Assembly (NCBI GenBank): GCA_025094145.1
Contig: JALLLS010000073.1
Span: 62,001 to 126,000 of the forward strand
Length of the DNA stretch: 64,000 nucleotides
Source of the DNA: Spinellus fusiger
Taxonomy: Eukaryota; Mucoromycota; Mucoromycetes; Mucorales; Phycomycetaceae
Direction: 5' to 3'
A program made the position numbers and the translations under genes. The notes under the pieces were generated by a model, which made no database searches, had not been told where the DNA came from, and saw only the letters and a list, made by a program, of their open reading frames with translations. This document shows positions 23,563 through 36,108 of this stretch, in pieces (within the stretch, counting starts at the first letter, position 1; each line of letters opens with the position of its first letter).

Positions 23563-25668
23563 ATGAATTTCATATCTTCTCTCTTCCTTGAAAGCCATTC
23601 TTATATAACTGGTCTTATAAAATGCTACCCATTCCAAAGTGTGGGTATTGCAACTATCTGCATATCCTTTTATACACTCTTTTTTGATTCCAAGGATAAG
23701 AATGATGATGGCTTTGACAAAATACCTATGCCAAATAGAAAATACCCTTATCTTGGTAAGAACTTAATTAACAATAGCAAACAATTAACAATTGTGTGTT
23801 TTTAGGCCATCTTCCGTATTTTAGAAATAATGCATTTCTTAAACTATATGAGTGGCATAAAGAGCTAGGTAAATATAACTACTACTACTATTGTTGCTAT
23901 AGTTAAATATCTATTGGATTATGACTAATGTCATTTATAGGTCCTATCATCCATGTTAAAATGGGTAATAAAGACTTTGTATTTATCTCTGATCCTGTCA
24001 TTGCCTATAAAGTATTTAATGTCAATGGCAGTATTACCTCTTTAAGACCGCCCAACAAATTCATTGATGAATATCTTTTTATGAATGGAAGGTAATAAGA
24101 AATTGATCCACTTAATCTATGCAGAAATTTAATCAACTTATTTTAATTTTTTTAGAGGATTAGTATTTTCTAATAGTGAAAAGAAAATGAAAGAATTGAG
24201 ATCTTCTGGTAGGTAAAATAATAATAATAATAACAATAAGATTATTAGATTGGTAGACAATTGTATTCATGTCTTGTGGTAGTAACTAGTTACCTAACAA
24301 ACAAGCGAGTGGATCAGATGCATGATATATTTCGGTTGGAAACCAACAATCTTACTGATCTATTAATGACTCATGGAAGCACAAAAGGAGTAAATCCATT
24401 CCCGTATATAAACCTAAGATCTTTCAATGTGATGACAAGAATATGTTTTGGCACTCGTTTTGATTCGGTGGATAGTCCAGATTTCTTGGAGTGTCTTGAG
24501 ATCAATCATCTCTCTACAAAATATGCAGGTTTAGAAAGCAATTGCAATACATATATTCCGGCACTCGGTTTTATGGAATACATTCAAACTAAAAACAAAA
24601 CCAAAATTGATTTTGCCAATAATATATATCGTCCATTCTTTAGAAGAACGGTAAACCAAGCTCTTGAAGGAGGTCAAGTGTGTCTGATCACGAAAATAAA
24701 AGAATTAAATAAAGACAGCTTGTATGATGAAGATGATCTATTGATGATGTCTAGTAAGTCAAACTATATAAATTATTATCCTTAGCTAGGAAAAAAGCTT
24801 ACACCTTTTTTTTTACCATCTTATTCAAGGTGACCTTCTGATTGCTGGAACACATACCATCTCTTTGACAATTGTATGGGCTTTTGCCTTATTATCTCAC
24901 CATCCAGAAGTTCAAAGAAAAATATGTGCAGAGATTGATACATTTATTGCTAAGCATAGACGACTACCAAAGTTTTCTGAGCGTGAAGAATTTCCTTACA
25001 TGACATCGGTTCAAAGAGAAGCCATACGTCTTTATTCTACTACGCCCTTTGGAGTTCCCCATATGGCTGAACAAGACTGTAAGCAATTATATATATTGAC
25101 ACAAAGCTGACTTAGATATTTAGTTGTAGTGAACAATTACACGATCAAGAAAGGAACAACTTTGATCAGTGATATGTATAGCATTCACAGAAATCCTGAT
25201 ATATACCCTGATCCACACAAATTTATTCCTGAACGCTTCATAAATAACACATCTACAATTTCTGCATCTGCCAATGGAAAACCAACAGAAAGAGACCAGT
25301 ATAACTTTGGATGGGGAAGGTAATTAATAGAATAGCCCACTTTAACTATTTGTAAGTTATTAACACTGTGTTCAATGGGAGTCTAGACGTATGTGTCCTG
25401 GAATTTATTTGGTAAGCTTTATAAAACAATGTAGGCTCTGCATATTAATGAAAACATTTGAATTGGTTTTAAATAGGCTGAGACAGAGATGTTTTTTGCA
25501 TATACTACTCTTTGGGCACGCTGTACCATTGAACCAGCACTTGACTCTAATAACAATCCTGTGTATGCTGATATCGAAAGTATTATTGATAATGGTGTGG
25601 TCACAATGCCTAAACCTTACAAAGTACGATTTGTTGAGCGTCCTGATAAACTTGTTTATGAATCTTAG
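23563..25668 (+). CDS. Cytochrome P450 monooxygenase (fungal, microsomal)
   Basis: Nine exons (23563-23755, 23806-23868, 23941-24091, 24156-24212, 24257-24753, 24830-25078, 25130-25319, 25387-25411, 25477-25668) give 538 residues. An N-terminal membrane anchor (VGIATICISFYTLFF, about residues 28-42) is followed by a Pro-containing hinge (KIPMPNRKYPYLGHLP). The I-helix reads DLLIAGTHTISLTIVWAFAL, the K-helix EAIR is in VQREAIRLYSTTPFGVPH, the PERF-type block is PDPHKFIPERF, and the haem loop is YNFGWGRRMCPGIYL with the Cys ligand. The I-helix Asp/Glu normally next to the catalytic Thr (AGxDT) is His. P450s use NADPH-derived electrons to oxygenate lipids or secondary metabolites; the substrate is unknown. 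The very small eighth exon (25 bases) carries the Cys ligand. Confidence 0.9.
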
Positions 25669-28600
25669 CAAGTTTAATATATCAATAAGACTTTATTTAG
25701 TAAAGTGATGTATAATATACTTAGATGTTTTAAATCTTTATTTATTTCATTTTCTATGATATACTTTCTTATGACTATAAGTCCACAGATTCAATTGATT
25801 GACATACTATGTGTTTATATAGCTGTCTAGATTATAGGGTGTGTCACTCTTTAGAGTTTAAATTACTACCAGAAGACTTTTATCTTCTTGGTGTTATTTA
25901 TTTTTCTATCAATAAAGAGTGTTTGATAGATCTGATAATAAATATAAACCTCAAGAGGAGGTTTTCCATGACAAGTTTTTTTTCTTAAGACATGAACTAT
26001 ATTTACTTAATTATTTTGCATATTTTACCAAAACATAGGATATTGACTATAACATGGTATATATGTTCAATCTATAGCTCAAAAGCACTAGTCTATGTTG
26101 CATTGGTGACATTAGACTAACTGTTTTCCAAACAGTACATTGCATTTTGCCTAATTAGATTAGGTGTTTAATTCAAACCTTGAGATTCATTCAAGATATT
26201 TATAATACCGTTTTAAACGATGCAATAGGATATGTATGTTTTCAATGCGTTACAAATTATAGGGAACATTTCAATATCTAAAACTAGCAAGAATGGAATA
26301 TATATAAGTTTATGTAGTAAATCTTACTTAGTTTCGGCAAGAGCCAAATGCAATCAGTAATAATTTCGGTAGAAGAAAGTTCCCACTAACTGTCAATGAC
26401 ATTCCTGCCGAATCTGCTACTCAATCTGACTACAAAGTAAAAAAAAAGTATTACTTAAAACATTCGTCTATATCTTTCCAAGAGCAACTCATAAGCTGAA
26501 AATGGATTATTGATTAATCAATAGCATTCTAATGATATCAATAGATCTCTACATTGGGTATCATTAGACTTTTAAGACACAACCAAGACTATCTTTTTGT
26601 CTTCCATAGACCTTGTCTAAGTGCATTGAATAGATCCGTAAACGTGTATGATTGATGGTAAAATATAGTTTATGGAACATATAAAAAGGTTGAGATGAGA
26701 CTATCATAAAACCACAAACAGATTAGAAGACTTGCTAATGATATATAAATATATAAAAGATCATAAATTATTTAAGAGTTTTCTATAATTCTTAGCTTAC
26801 TATTATTTATATAAAAGTGCCCTATATCTTAAAAAACATCTCTCACTACAGTGCTTAATTCTGAATACTTTTATCAAGATCAATCAACTATTGAAAATGT
26901 CTTGAAAAATACACTTCACTAGTTCTTAGCTTTCTATGATTAGTCAACAAAAGTATAACAATATATCTTCAAGTGATATCTATCAAATATTGTAATAATT
27001 TAATTAATATGTTTTTTTATGGACAAAGTATTGACTTGTAGCCTACGAGAGATATTTATTGCTTATCAGACACCATGAATTTACAGTAGAGGCGAGGGGA
27101 CAAGAATTGGCTTTTATTTATTTTTATTAGAAATTTAATAGATTTCAGAGAGATATCAGCACATCTGTGGTGGTAGCCAAACTCTTGGCCTACCAACTCG
27201 TGGGGCTCTGGTGGTTCATATTTTGAATGTCATAAATTAAAGGATCATGTAGTTAGTTGACTTTAGAAGCCTTTTCTACCCACTGTGGTAGCCCAACGTG
27301 CAGTCTCTTTGGTGACTATTCTAGCAGAAGAGCAAGAACTAGACAATGATCTTTAGTTGTTTTTTCTTTTTCCTTTTCTTTTCTTTCTTTTGCCCTTTTA
27401 TAGATATATCTTTTCTCTCGCCTTCCTCCCTCCTTCTGATAGGCTGTACGTGTAAATAAAACTGAAGTCACTGACTTCCATACAAAAAAAAGTAGTTAAA
27501 TTTATAAAATAGAATATAAAATATCTATCTTTTGTACAGTCTTCATATCAGATCCTGTAGAGGCACTTGTGCTCTAGTTTTTTTCATAAGGTTGAAGTAC
27601 AAAAGGATCTCCTCTATTATTAATTTGATTTATCCGTTGGTTACATATCCAACACCCCGAGAGTTACAAGTCATTCAGTATTTTTGTCTACTTTTGCTAC
27701 TACACTTCCCCACAACGCCGTATCTGCCTTTTTGTTCCCACAGAACGTTCATCATGTTAATTATTTATTATATATATATATATCACTCAAGGTAGTGAAG
27801 CATTTATGTTGTAGACAACTCCCTCTCGAGCACTACACGTCTCTTTTATCTCATGTACCTTGACACTACATATCTAATTATCAATAGGATGCATATTTTG
27901 AGAAATTAAATTCTTATCTCCTGTGTTTTCTGTCTTTTCGCGAAAAATTCTACTTCTGGACTTTAATGACAGTTTTTCAAGCGTCTGAGTGACTAAAACT
28001 CAATGTTTATCAGCTTTTAATTGCTCCAAAAAAATATTAATCGTTTATTTCGTTTAATAATTTTGAACGGCTTGATTTTTTCTTTTTCGAAATGTGAACG
28101 AATCATTTGTGAAAATGGTGTATTTGTAGTTTTAAGAAGATCAATTGAATAAGAGAGTTCTTATAGGAGAGTAATAATTCATTTACCAACCTATTCATAT
28201 ACTTCATTGCCTTGAAAAAAAAAGTTGTCATTTGTTTTTGACATGTTCATTGATGAATGAAAATAGAGATTTTCTCGAGGGTATTTGTAGTATGCATCAG
28301 CATTTTGGCAGAATTTTTCTTATGATAGACTTTTATAGAATCTCTGTACAGGCTATCTACTCTATTATATGACATGGGATATTATGGCATTTGATAATAA
28401 AAGAAGGAAAATAGCAAGTTTTAAAGATCGTCAAGTAAAATACAGATAGAAAAAACTTAATCGATCACACTGTGAATCCAGACTCCCACTTTAGTTTTAG
28501 CCTTCAGTGGTGCCATTTAATTTATTTTATTATCCAAGTATTGGGAGATGTACCACCTTTTAATATATTCTATCTGTGACCTCTATAGTAATAATTGCAT

Positions 28601-30427
28601 GACAGTATGTTTACAAATAAAGCAAATGGGTCTATGGTTATGTGTCTAGTTAAGTAATTAAAATCGGAAAGAACAATTGGAGTATTTAGCACCCAAAACT
28701 GGAGCATTCATTTTTATATTGAGTGTGATGAAGTCTACCAATCAATTCAACCACAATACAAACAATTCAGATCGATACTGCTGAGTGAGATAACGGTCAC
28801 AGTAAAGTCCAGACGCCTATTGAGCCCCGAGACAAGGTATTAGGCTCAGTTTCAACCGATCACTTATGTTCATGGAACACAGTTATCAACAATGGATTTC
28901 TTGTTTAAATATGTATGATGTCATGACATTGTTTATATTAGCATTTGGATTATTACTAGCTAGTGCTAATAGTATATATCATTAATACATTATTGCCTTT
29001 ATGAAGTGTGTAATTGGATGATGAAGAAGAAAAAAGAGTACACAGAAACTAATAGAGTTACAATGCATTTATCATTAATACAACATAATAGCATGACACT
29101 GTTTAAATCTAAATCTTCTGTAAGCATTATACTTTTGTATTCATGACTCTGGGACAAGAATATATATATATATATATACAAGACTTTCTTATCTTTGAGG
29201 TGACATTTGTCCTTAGCACTTTTATAATAATTTCTAGAAAAACAATATATTTAGCCACTTGGAACTAATAGTGTCTTCTAGTATTAATAAATGCACCACT
29301 TGAAATGAAGCTATTTTAATCGCATTGTTCTATTTATTTATTTTTTGAAACATATTGGCATGTTTGTTCTTGTCAAAAAAGTAAGCCTCTACATTCATTT
29401 TTCTTCTTGGCCTACCATCTTCTGATCTATACTTGGTTATAAAAGATATGATAGGTTTATTTTACATTAAGTTTCTATAGATAGTGTCTAGTGTGTAGCC
29501 TATGCTGTCGTTAGTATAATGACATTTATTCTATTGTCATCATACTACACATACCGACATATTATCATAGATAACACACACACACACACACACAAAAGAA
29601 GAAGAAAAAGGCCCTTTCATTACACTTAATAATATAAATAACAATAATAATATAAATAAAAAAAACATTAACTGATATCAAACTATATAGAGTACATGTT
29701 GATGTCAGTTATGTTAGGTTAGCATAGGTGTAACTTGTAATTCTAGGAACAAGGAACACTCCTGTCCTGTTCCTCCTATAATCTAATTTAGTGAAGAGAA
29801 AATACAATAGACTTCAAACCACAGACCTCTGAATTACAGGTTTCCTAATATCACAAAAAAAACTTATCCAAAACGGGATCTCCAGCTCAATCATTGTACT
29901 TTTTTATTTTTTTGATGATTCTCAAGTCATAGATTTACTAAAAGGAGAGCTATCTTATGAATAGAATGAAAAAAGAAGAAAAAGTAGTAGAAAAGGAGGC
30001 TAGGCAGGATATATGTATAAGTGCACAATGCATACGAGGTAGATAGATGTTATGAAGAATAAGGCATTACTACTCTATTGTATCTTATGGCATAGAATAC
30101 TCTGGCGGTAAGATGGCAAACCCGATTTAATCATCTGAACAATAAAGCCTTTTGATAGTAGAGGGAGTTAACAGGATAAACAATGTACTTATAAATAATA
30201 ATAATGAGAGACATACACTCTCTAGTGAGAGGCGAGGAGAAATAAAGAAGTGGAAATAATAATACTCTAAAATATACAATCTATAGAAATCTATACAGGA
30301 AATGTAAAAAAGAAATAAAGGGGAAAATAAGAGAGGGGTTCAAACAACAATCCTTACTCTTTAGAAGAACATAACAAATTACAGAAGGAAATAAACAAAA
30401 GGAGAGAAAAAGGCAGTAGAGTAGACC
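25669..30427. other. Long gene-poor AT-rich region
   Basis: No coding sequence is supported. At 27082 TTACAGTAGAGGCGAGGGGACA resembles the Tc1 terminus at 10857 without a partner. A less AT-rich patch at 27150-27340 has no recognisable product. Simple repeats: (TA)n near 29162-29178 and (CA)n at 29576-29595. Confidence 0.45.
29576..29595. repeat. (CA)n microsatellite
   Basis: About ten CA units in intergenic AT-rich DNA. A similar tract in inverse orientation to the phosphodiesterase gene lies at 30906-30925 inside one of its introns. Confidence 0.9.
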
Positions 30428-33179
30428 TTATTGTAGGACGCATTGGCAATGAGCAGGACCTGAAGATCTATCAATAGGCCAGTTGTCTATAGTAGAAGCT
30501 TCTTGGAAGTGGTTTATACGATAGGAGAAGGACTTGGCGTTGATGGTCCCATGATTCCCATAGTCTGACATGGCTACAGCAGGCATGGAGGGTAGTTTTG
30601 TGAAAAGTCCATCACTATTTTTCTTATCCATGGAAAGACGCATGTGGTATCCAGTAACTGGACTCTTTGAGTACTCTACTTCGGGGTGTATTACATCTTT
30701 GACTGGCAACGTGGCATATTAGACATCGATACTGTAAAAGGTATGTTATTTGTTTACCTGAATCATCGGTATCTCCTAGACTGGAGACACCAGAGTCATG
30801 CAATACACTTTTGCGATTCTGCCATTGCTTAAGGTTTTGTTGCATCTGTTTTACAGCAAATGTAATTTCTAAGCAACAGGAAAGATGTCCTTTAATATAG
30901 AGTCCACACACACACACACACATTTATATATATATATGTATATATTATTTCTTTCATCTTCTTACCATGCATGACCCCTGCTACACTAGAAAAGAGATCC
31001 ATTGCCACATACTGAATAAATCCAATTTGAGAATCTTCTAGTATAATCTTTTCTCGGTCATTAAAAGGCAAAACAGGCATACTAAGTTCACGTTCCAGGT
31101 CGCCTTGACAGGCAAACTCTTCGGTCAATAGCTCTGCCCATTTAATAGCCAATCTGTAAGGCCGAGCCTAGAAGGAAGATATGTCAGTGTCAATGGACTT
31201 ATTCCCAATATGCATGCATTTCTCTCTCTCTCTCCAATAGAAAGATGAAAATAGTCATCGTCATCGTAATAACAATAACAAACGTACCACATTACTGATA
31301 TCAGCACATTTGATGATAGCACTGCATAGCAGCAAGCGCTCCTTTTCACACGTGGCTTCATCCATGCTACGAAGGGGGGTGGAGTGTAAACGAACCGCCT
31401 GTTCTTTAATCTTTGTGACATAATCAGCATGATGTGCCATATCGGTCGCCAAGATGCTTGTTATGACACGTTTACGGAATTCTACAGGCATGCTGTCAGT
31501 TGAGGGAACCTCCTTTATTTCTCCATGCATTACCTTGATATTCAGGTGAGCCTGCACCACCTGCCAGTTGATCAAAGCCATGCCGTTTCATGACTTGGAA
31601 CAGAGTCATTGCATGGAAGCTCTCGAGGACTGAGCTGTCGTTGTATAGCAATGCCAATGGAGTAGCAGAGTTGATCTTTTTATACAAATGTATACAGATG
31701 AGTGAGGAGGTAGACAAGTAGACAGATCCAGCTGTTCGTTAGTGACTCTTTCACTGACGGATGTTGTTGTTTTCTACTCACCATGAATATGTTACTAACA
31801 CCGGGATGAGCAGCATCATGCCCAATGGCAGCAATTAGCAGTGCAAATACGTCTTTAGGCCTTAATAAGGATTGTGGCCAGGTTGGATTCTCCTTGGGTG
31901 GTGAGGGAGATCGATCTGCCAGTGTCAATACACCCAGTGAGCATAGCATATAATAAGTAGATTGTAAGACATCTACAGCATGGGCGAAATTATGATAGCT
32001 GTTCTGATCATGGTATGTTTTGGACAGATCAAGAATAAAATGATAAAGATCGGCTGTTTCAAGGTTAAGACACACAGATAGAACAGATCAAACTTGCCTT
32101 GGGTTACTGAGGGATAAGCTAATTCAGGACAGAGAAAGACCTGCTCAAATATAAACACTACACAAAAGATCAAGTCTTCTGGGTCTAGATCAATAGGAAA
32201 GAACTCCCAGTTGGAGATCTGCTGCTTTAAAAGGGCTGTCCGCTCTTTTGAAGGTGGGCGGTAGTTATTTTGGCTTACACAAGGCAGATGAGTTTCCATG
32301 ATGGCTTGGATATGCCTAGAACAGATATAGCGTGGGGTGAATATGTGCATTTGAACCCTTTTTTTTTTTACCCCGGCCTTCAAAGCCAATCACAATAAAG
32401 AGAAGAAGAAAAAAGAGTCCATTTTGGATTGGAGAAGAAAAGAGAAAAAAAAAAAGGCCATGTAAAAAAGCAAAGGCAGAGAAGAAGAAAAAAAAAGAAA
32501 AAAAAAGTCACTTACACATCATCCTTGGCTAGGAGGTGCTTAATACGGTGATGAGTAGCAGTCGAGACAAGGCCAGAAGAAGGTGGGCTGATATGACTTC
32601 GGCTTTTCCCGGTTGAATGGGAGCAGAGTCGCTATAAGGACAATTCATCAGTACAACACTTCAACACTACAGGCATAGGGTAACCAAGGCCTGTTGACCA
32701 TGAAGACCATAGCATTGTTTACCAGAAAAAGGGTTTTAATGACTTGTGGCTGCAATGGCTTGAGTAAATAGTCGGCAGCACCAGCATCAAGACATTCTAC
32801 CATGAATTCAGGTGATTCATTGGAGCAGGACACTAGGACAAAGTTATTTATTTGGTACTTTCAAAACCCCACTCACCAATGATAGGGACACGACGGACGA
32901 GGTCTCCCAAATCACACTGAATACGCTGAATCCAGGGAAGGGGAGAGGAGACAGTGTCGATATCTACCAGGACAAGTGTAGGTGTGGTCTGCTGCTGTAT
33001 CCATGCTATTGCTTCAGAGGTGTTTGTGTGTGGCTGCACTGGAGCAAGAGTGAGAATCTATTAACGTACACAGTACTACCTTTGTGGAATAGAGACTGCA
33101 ATGAGAAGAGTGGGTGACTAGACAAGTCGACAATAGGTGTTGGTTGTAGTAAGACGACCGAGCAACGAGAGGTTTCCAT
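30428..33179 (-). CDS. RegA-like cAMP phosphodiesterase: receiver-like domain plus class I PDE
   Basis: Eleven exons (33179-33080, 33038-32877, 32832-32723, 32631-32516, 32315-32098, 32053-31782, 31675-31534, 31481-31288, 31167-30966, 30868-30758, 30702-30428) join in frame to 633 residues. Residues 1-120 resemble a two-component receiver: TLVLVDIDTV with the candidate phospho-Asp 59, VPIIVSCSNES, and AGAADYLLKPLQP with Lys112; the acidic pair usual near the N-terminus is absent. Residues about 190-510 are the HD-type catalytic domain: HNFAHAVDV (256-264), GHDAAHPGVSN (313-323) and IIKCADISN with Asp434, the metal ligands of class I cyclic-nucleotide phosphodiesterases. A Ser-rich C-terminus follows. 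The arrangement matches Dictyostelium RegA, where phosphorelay stimulates cAMP hydrolysis. The exon 5 donor is GC. Confidence 0.88.
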
Positions 33180-33905
33180 GGTGAGCTTCTCTCTTTCTTC
33201 TTTACTGGAGACAAAGGGTGGTGTCTATGCACATAAAATGGACATATATATCTTGTGCTATTAGCGTACAGTCTTCTTCTGTTTATGGGAGCAACGTTGG
33301 ATGATGAATGGGTGTGGCAGTGGCTACGGTGATGAGAGTGGTGATGAGAGTAAGTCGTGTTGGTTTCCAATTCCTTTTCTTTTTTTATTCTTTCTAAAAG
33401 ACTGACTAGACTGAGGAGAAGAGAGTGGCTTGTTCTTGTTCTTTTTTTTTAAAACAGATAAGTTGGCCTTCTATAGAGCTATCTCTTTTCTGTAGAGTTG
33501 AGAAATAGAAATGGCACTGGGCAATAGGAAACAGAAGAGAAAGAGCAATAAATAATAAATAATATTAATAATATTAATAATACCAGTAATATTAATAATA
33601 AATAATATCAGTAATAATATCAGTAATAATATCAGTAATAATATCAGTAATAGTAATAACAAAAAGGAGTGCAAATAACAAGTGCTAATGTGTCTCTTTT
33701 TATCTATGAGTGGTGGAGTTGCTGTGATCTGAAGGGAGCCAACAAGTGTGTTTTTATATCCTTTTAGAAACAAGCAGAATCATAGGTGAGTTTAGTAAGG
33801 TAGTACGAAGGAGAAGAAGGTCATCTCTGGTTGGTGGGGCTACCTATCCTCTAAACAAAACAAGCAATGGTTGGGCCATGGACTGTTTGCAGTTGACTAG
33901 GATTT
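33180..33905. other. Spacer between phosphodiesterase and CM1 genes
   Basis: Contains the 5' region of the phosphodiesterase and, at about 33543-33660, a tandem array of ATT and AATATCAGTA-type units. No gene is seen. Confidence 0.5.
33543..33660. repeat. AT-rich tandem array (about 15-base AATATCAGTAAT unit)
   Basis: AATAATATTAATA repeats pass into four or five near-identical AATATCAGTAATAAT copies. This is an ordinary minisatellite without unique spacers. Confidence 0.85.
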
Positions 33906-35025
33906 CTATCTCGTCATTTTATTCTCTATCAGTTGGTTAAGCCACCCTCTGACCTTTCCATCCTCCATGTCGGGAAGAATGTTGGAGAGGGTGGTAAGGG
34001 AGTGGGGTTCTGTGTCTGTGTCTATGTCTGTGTCGGTGTCTGTGTCTATGGGCAGTGGTGTGATATGAAGGCCTTGGAGTGCATCCAGCAGACTGCCCTG
34101 TACAAAGGCACCTTGGGCTGTCTGTGTGCCAATGGAGTGTGAGGCAGAGGGTATGGATTCTTGGCTGGGACTGGCATTGGATGTCTGTGGAATCCCAAGG
34201 GTTGGCTGGAAGGTGGAGTGAAGGGTCTGTTCAAGTGCTTCTATTCTATCCAGGGCATGTCGAATGTCCAATCGCAGACAATGGTTCTATGTGGAATACA
34301 CAGAGTTAGAGATGATAACCTGGGTGTGGGCAGCCAGTGAGTCAGTCAGTCAGTGAGTGGGTTCAGTAGGCAGTCCAATGAATGAGTAGGTGTGGATGCG
34401 GGGATTGGGTGTAGAAGACGGCTACCACCACCACCAATTATTATTACTACTACCACCTACTGCTCTTGTCCAATCATCATCCCCCATCCATTGGACTGCC
34501 TAAAAGATCCACCCTCATCTACATAATGCACACACAAATCCTACCTCTTCTAATAAATGCAAGTCAGCATCCTCGCTCAGCATTTCTTTCATATGATAAA
34601 GACGCAGCTTAAGATCAAAGTTCTCTTTTTTAAGGTCAGCCATCATCTGAGACAGTGGGTAAGATCTCTTATTTCTGCTCATAGCTTGGACATACCTTTT
34701 GCCACTCTTTTATAGGAGCAATCTTTTCTGTTGTATTGTGCAAGGGGATTTTATAGGTGCGTCCATGAGAAAGAGAGTGGGTAGAAGAGGGTGGTTTGCC
34801 AAATGATGTAGAGTGAAATCGTTGGTACTGTGGTCGACGAGGGCCTTCCTCATAACTGGGTATTTTGCAGGGTGAGTCTAGGGAGACGGGTGTGGCAGGA
34901 AGAGGAAAACTGATAACACTGCCATCGTCTCTTTCGCTGTGGTGGTCTTTTCGTTGTGAACACTCACTACCTTGGTAGTTATAAAAGTTGGTGCCAGCAG
35001 AAGTGTATTTTAGTGGAAAAGGCAT
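33906..35025 (-). CDS. Small CM1 (Cnn_1N) protein, gamma-tubulin complex binding
   Basis: Exons 35025-34696, 34646-34545 and 34286-33906 give 270 residues. The N-terminal 100 residues are polar and probably disordered. Across the first splice the sequence IKEWQK/MMADLKKENFDL followed by KLRLYHMKEML matches centrosomin motif 1 (CM1), the helix by which Cnn, CDK5RAP2, Mto1 and Pcp1/Spc110 bind and activate the gamma-tubulin ring complex. A short coiled coil follows (DIRHALDRIEALEQTLHS), then a Ser/Thr-rich linker, an (DT)n tract (about residues 220-233) and a basic C-terminus. Known CM1 proteins are usually much larger, with long coiled coils and a membrane or spindle-pole anchor; here none is seen, so it is either a short paralogue or a truncated gene model. 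Start chosen at the first ATG of the open frame. Confidence 0.7.
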
Positions 35026-36108
35026 AGTGAAGCAGGACCTTACATTCCTTCCTTGACCTTTTTTCTGTTTTCCTTTTTTTCTTTATTATTTATTTATTAC
35101 GAGCCAATACTGGAGGAGATGTTGACGTCTGCACGAATGAAAATGGATTCATTCTGCAACTTAGACCCATGTTCTGATTCAGTTGTAAGAAAAGATAAAA
35201 CATGGATTTGTCATGATTCAAGTACAGGCCATGCCTTGATGGAATAAGCCAATGCTGTGGCACAGAAATAATGTCTCTATTGTCTCTCTCTTAGGTACAT
35301 ATACTATACATCAATACCGTGCCAATGCCAATGCCAATGCCAATATAGACATAGACATAGACATAGACATAGACATAGACATAGTATCAGTAGCAATAGG
35401 AATAGAAATATTCACACTCTATGGGAATAAAAGTGTCACTGCTTTCTGTAAGCAAGGGTGTAGAATTCTCTCTCTCTCTTATACACCAGTAAATCGTGAG
35501 GAGAATCGCAGGGTCTAGAATAGACTGCTCTTTTTTTTTCTTTTTTCTTTTTTTTGGTGCTTCATTTTTTAGTCCAAACTGGTTGGCTTGAGTAATATTT
35601 TACTAAATAACCCTTTATAGGTGCAAATCACACATCGCAGGGACACTTCACTAAAGAATAAGCACCAAAATAGGCAAATTTAGACTTTTCTCTTTCTATA
35701 CGAATCATTGTTCTTTCTCTTTATGGGCATTCAAATAAGTGTCATGGCAACAGAGCCACACCATCTCCAATGGAATCCTATTATTTATTCTCCTGTTGGT
35801 AGTCTACACACCTAAATATTCTTGGAATATAAAAGGAAATACACGGACAATACAATCACTCTATTACTATAATTGGCTATTGTGTTTTAAAAAAGGTATT
35901 TTCACTATCTAAATGAACTATTTCAAACTCTGTCTGCCTATTCTAGCAATAGCTACACTATCTTCAGAGAGTATTGGTGCATCTTTGGGGAAAATATAGT
36001 ATAGAAATGTAGTATGGTTCAAAAGAGACTAATGTGTATCTTGGTTTAGTGTAGCGATAACTACACCGGATTCTTTTTTTGATGTTTTGGTGGATTAGCT
36101 ACCACTAG
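35026..36108. other. Spacer with GACATA repeat
   Basis: Two open frames on the plus strand (35053-35247 and 35252-35518) have no recognisable content; the second owes its length to a (GACATA)n array at about 35347-35387. No gene is supported. Confidence 0.4.

Noticed and set aside
27082..27112. Isolated Tc1 terminus (TACAGTAGAGG...)
   Set aside because: Similar to the end at 10857 but no second end or transposase trace within several kilobases.
33543..33660. CRISPR-like array
   Set aside because: Simple AT-rich minisatellite without unique spacers, in a eukaryotic genome.
35053..35518. Two consecutive plus-strand open frames as a small gene
   Set aside because: No splice or motif support; the second frame is kept open by the GACATA repeat.
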